From: Xanthomonas boreopolis
GTDB taxonomy: Bacteria > Pseudomonadota > Gammaproteobacteria > Xanthomonadales > Xanthomonadaceae
Reading direction: 5' to 3'
Assembly: GCA_014654535.1 (NCBI GenBank)
Contig: BNBA01000002.1
Coordinates: 62,001 to 126,000, forward strand
DNA length: 64,000 bases
In this document: positions 62,594 to 64,000 of the stretch, piece after piece
Layout: every line of letters starts with the position of its first letter
How positions within the stretch are numbered: the stretch's first letter is position 1
Made by a program: the position numbers and the translations under genes
The notes under the pieces: model-generated
What the model saw: only the letters and a program-made list of their open reading frames with translations
The model's database searches: none
Told to the model about the DNA's origin: nothing

Positions 62594-62599
62594 TATAAT
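62594..62599 (+). promoter_or_regulatory. -10 box of a possible kinase promoter
   Basis: TATAAT 28 bases before the kinase ATG, in a GC-rich setting where such hexamers are rare. The -35 is not clear. Confidence 0.5.
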
Positions 62600-62626
62600 C
62601 CGGGCGCGCATCATCTGGACGCCGAA

Positions 62627-63898
62627 ATGCCCTACGGCTTGCCCCGGAAAATACGCATCGCGTTCATCGTGCAGACCGTGCTGGCGAGTCTGGCGATCGT
62701 GGTGGGCGCCTGGCTGGTCACGATCGTCGTCAAGTACAGCCTGATCCGTACCGTGCTGGAGGACGAGGCGGCGCACTTCTGGCAGCTGTATCAATCCTCG
62801 CCTGCGCAGCCGCCGCCCAACACCTCGTTCGTCCGCGGGTACCTGGTGCCCGCGGGCGAGTCGCGCCTGGTGCTGCCGGAGTACATGCGCCCGCTCGCGG
62901 ACGGTTTCCACGAAATGGAACGGCAGAACGAGCTGGTGCTGGTGCAGAGCCGGCCGCAGGGGACGCTGTACCTGGCGTTCCTGCGCTCGCAGGCGCAGCA
63001 CCTCGCCTTCTGGTTCGGCGCGGTGCCGGTGCTGCTGATCCTGCTGGCGGTGTATGCGGTGTCGTGGCTGACGTACCGCATGTCCAAGCGCCTGGTCTCG
63101 CCGGTGAACTGGCTGGCGCGGCGCGTGGCGAACTGGGACCCGCGGCATCCGGACGCGAGCGACCTGGCGCCCGTGCACCTGCCGGCCGACCTGCAGGGTG
63201 AGACGCGGCAACTGGCGCTGGCGCTGCATTCGATGGCCACGCGCGTCGGCGAGCACATCGCGCGCGAACGCAACTTCACCCGCGATGCCAGCCACGAGCT
63301 GCGCACGCCGCTGACGGTGGTGCGGGTGGCCACCGACATGGCGATCTCGGAGGAAGGCGTGCCGCCGCGCGTGGAGCGCAGCCTGCGCCGGATCCAGCGC
63401 GCCGGGCGCGACATGGAGGCGGTGATCGACGCCTTCCTGATCCTGGCGCGCGAGGCGGAGGTCACGCCGCAGAGCGAGACGTTCGATGTCGCCGATCTCG
63501 TCGAGGAGGAGGCGGAGAGCGCCCGCGAGCTGCTCGGCGAGAAGCCGGTGCGCGTGGACGTGAGGCTGGTGCACGCGTTGCAGCTGCACGCGCCGCCGCG
63601 CGTGTTGCGGGTGGTGTTGAGCAATCTGCTGCGCAATGCCTGCGCCTATACCGACAACGGCAGCGTGGTGGTGGAGGTGCACGCGTACGGCATCGTGGTG
63701 CGCGACACGGGCATCGGCATGAGCGAGGAAGCGCGGGTGCGGGCGTTCGAGCCGTTCTTCCGGGGGGAGCCGGGCCGGCCGCAGGGGACGGGGCTGGGGC
63801 TCTCGATCGTGCGGCGGTTGTGCGATCGGTTCGGGTGGCGGGTGGAGCTCGAGAGCGAGCTTGGGGTGGGGACTACGTTTACGGTGCGGTTCGGGTAG
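62627..63898 (+). CDS. Sensor histidine kinase
   Basis: 423 residues. First membrane segment at about 12-35 (FIVQTVLASLAIVVGAWLVTIVV), then a short periplasmic sensor of about 80 residues. The second segment is at about 127-147 (FGAVPVLLILLAVYAVSWLTY), followed by a HAMP-like linker. The phosphoacceptor His is in RDASHELRTPLTVV near 222. HATPase boxes: LSNLLRNACAYT (N), VRDTGIGM (G1), PFFRG (F) and GTGLGLSIVRRL (G2). It is the partner of the OmpR-type regulator. The ATG at 62627 begins MPYGLPRKIRIAF, a basic lead into the first segment. The last 102 bases of the window hold only a degenerate REP-like sequence. Confidence 0.93.
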   Translation: MPYGLPRKIRIAFIVQTVLASLAIVVGAWLVTIVVKYSLIRTVLEDEAAHFWQLYQSSPAQPPPNTSFVRGYLVPAGESRLVLPEYMRPLADGFHEMERQNELVLVQSRPQGTLYLAFLRSQAQHLAFWFGAVPVLLILLAVYAVSWLTYRMSKRLVSPVNWLARRVANWDPRHPDASDLAPVHLPADLQGETRQLALALHSMATRVGEHIARERNFTRDASHELRTPLTVVRVATDMAISEEGVPPRVERSLRRIQRAGRDMEAVIDAFLILAREAEVTPQSETFDVADLVEEEAESARELLGEKPVRVDVRLVHALQLHAPPRVLRVVLSNLLRNACAYTDNGSVVVEVHAYGIVVRDTGIGMSEEARVRAFEPFFRGEPGRPQGTGLGLSIVRRLCDRFGWRVELESELGVGTTFTVRFG

Positions 63899-64000
63899 TT
63901 GCCGGTCGGGGGAATCTTCTGCCGTCGTTCCCCGCGAAGGCAGGGCGAAGAACCGGCGTCCTTGGCGTTATCTGTCCGGCCCACGCAATCCCACGGTTCT

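Noticed and set aside
63899-64000. Gene at the right edge
   Set aside because: Only a degenerate REP-like sequence (GTTCCCCGCGAAGGC) is seen; no open frame has coding character.

Overview
The window is high-GC DNA with strongly GC-biased third codon positions and dense, often overlapping genes. The mix of genes points to a gammaproteobacterium of the Xanthomonadaceae/Lysobacteraceae (Lysobacter-, Luteimonas- or Pseudoxanthomonas-like). It has three TonB-dependent receptors, two of them in carbohydrate- or phosphate-scavenging settings. It also has an SAH riboswitch on ahcY, Fur-type iron control, and short dispersed inverted repeats typical of this family. The taxon is inferred from gene content and style, not from a marker gene. 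No tRNA, rRNA, CRISPR array, insertion sequence or phage region was seen.

Left part (1-13356): a galactoside / amino-galactoside utilisation locus. A five-gene operon on the minus strand encodes a Tat-exported GH36 alpha-galactosidase-like enzyme, an EamA-type permease, an AgaZ/KbaZ-like protein, an AgaS-like sugar isomerase/deaminase and a BadF-type sugar kinase that runs off the left edge. Facing it are an exported amidohydrolase-fold protein, a DeoR/AgaR-type repressor, a large TonB-dependent receptor and a secreted GH27 enzyme with an NPCBM domain. TTTCG-type repeats lie in both divergent promoter regions and probably bind the repressor. The likely flow is receptor uptake, periplasmic hydrolysis, inner-membrane transport, phosphorylation, isomerisation/deamination and entry into tagatose phosphate metabolism.

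13500-25450: a MocR regulator diverges from a PhzF-family gene and a second EamA permease, with a direct-repeat operator between them. Then follow a dispersed repeat, two small unknown proteins, metF (with a palindrome inside its promoter), a TIGR01777 epimerase, a secreted GH13 alpha-amylase, a DUF3228 protein, an endonuclease/exonuclease/phosphatase-fold protein and the Kup potassium transporter.

25440-38600: ahcY with its SAH riboswitch, ppc, a self-regulated-looking operon of a TetR regulator, a DUF4105 membrane protein and a lipoprotein alpha/beta hydrolase, then an Hsp20 - GT4 - glycogen-debranching-like glycosidase cluster and an aldo/keto reductase.

38600-53600: a TonB receptor overlapping a histidine-acid phosphatase (phytase-like), a thioesterase, metK, a two-domain OlsF-like acyltransferase coupled to an LpxH-like phosphoesterase, a nitroreductase with a perfect operator-like inverted repeat, dusB, a 746-base gene-free stretch of hairpins and a hexanucleotide repeat, a Fur-box siderophore-type TonB receptor and rbsK.

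53600-64000: nupC, an aldo/keto reductase, hemP with a Fur box, the conserved ybbP-ybbA / tesA divergent pair with an unusual 16-bp inverted repeat, and an OmpR-type response regulator with its histidine kinase. metF, ahcY and metK, three genes of the methyl cycle, all lie on the minus strand here but in separate units.
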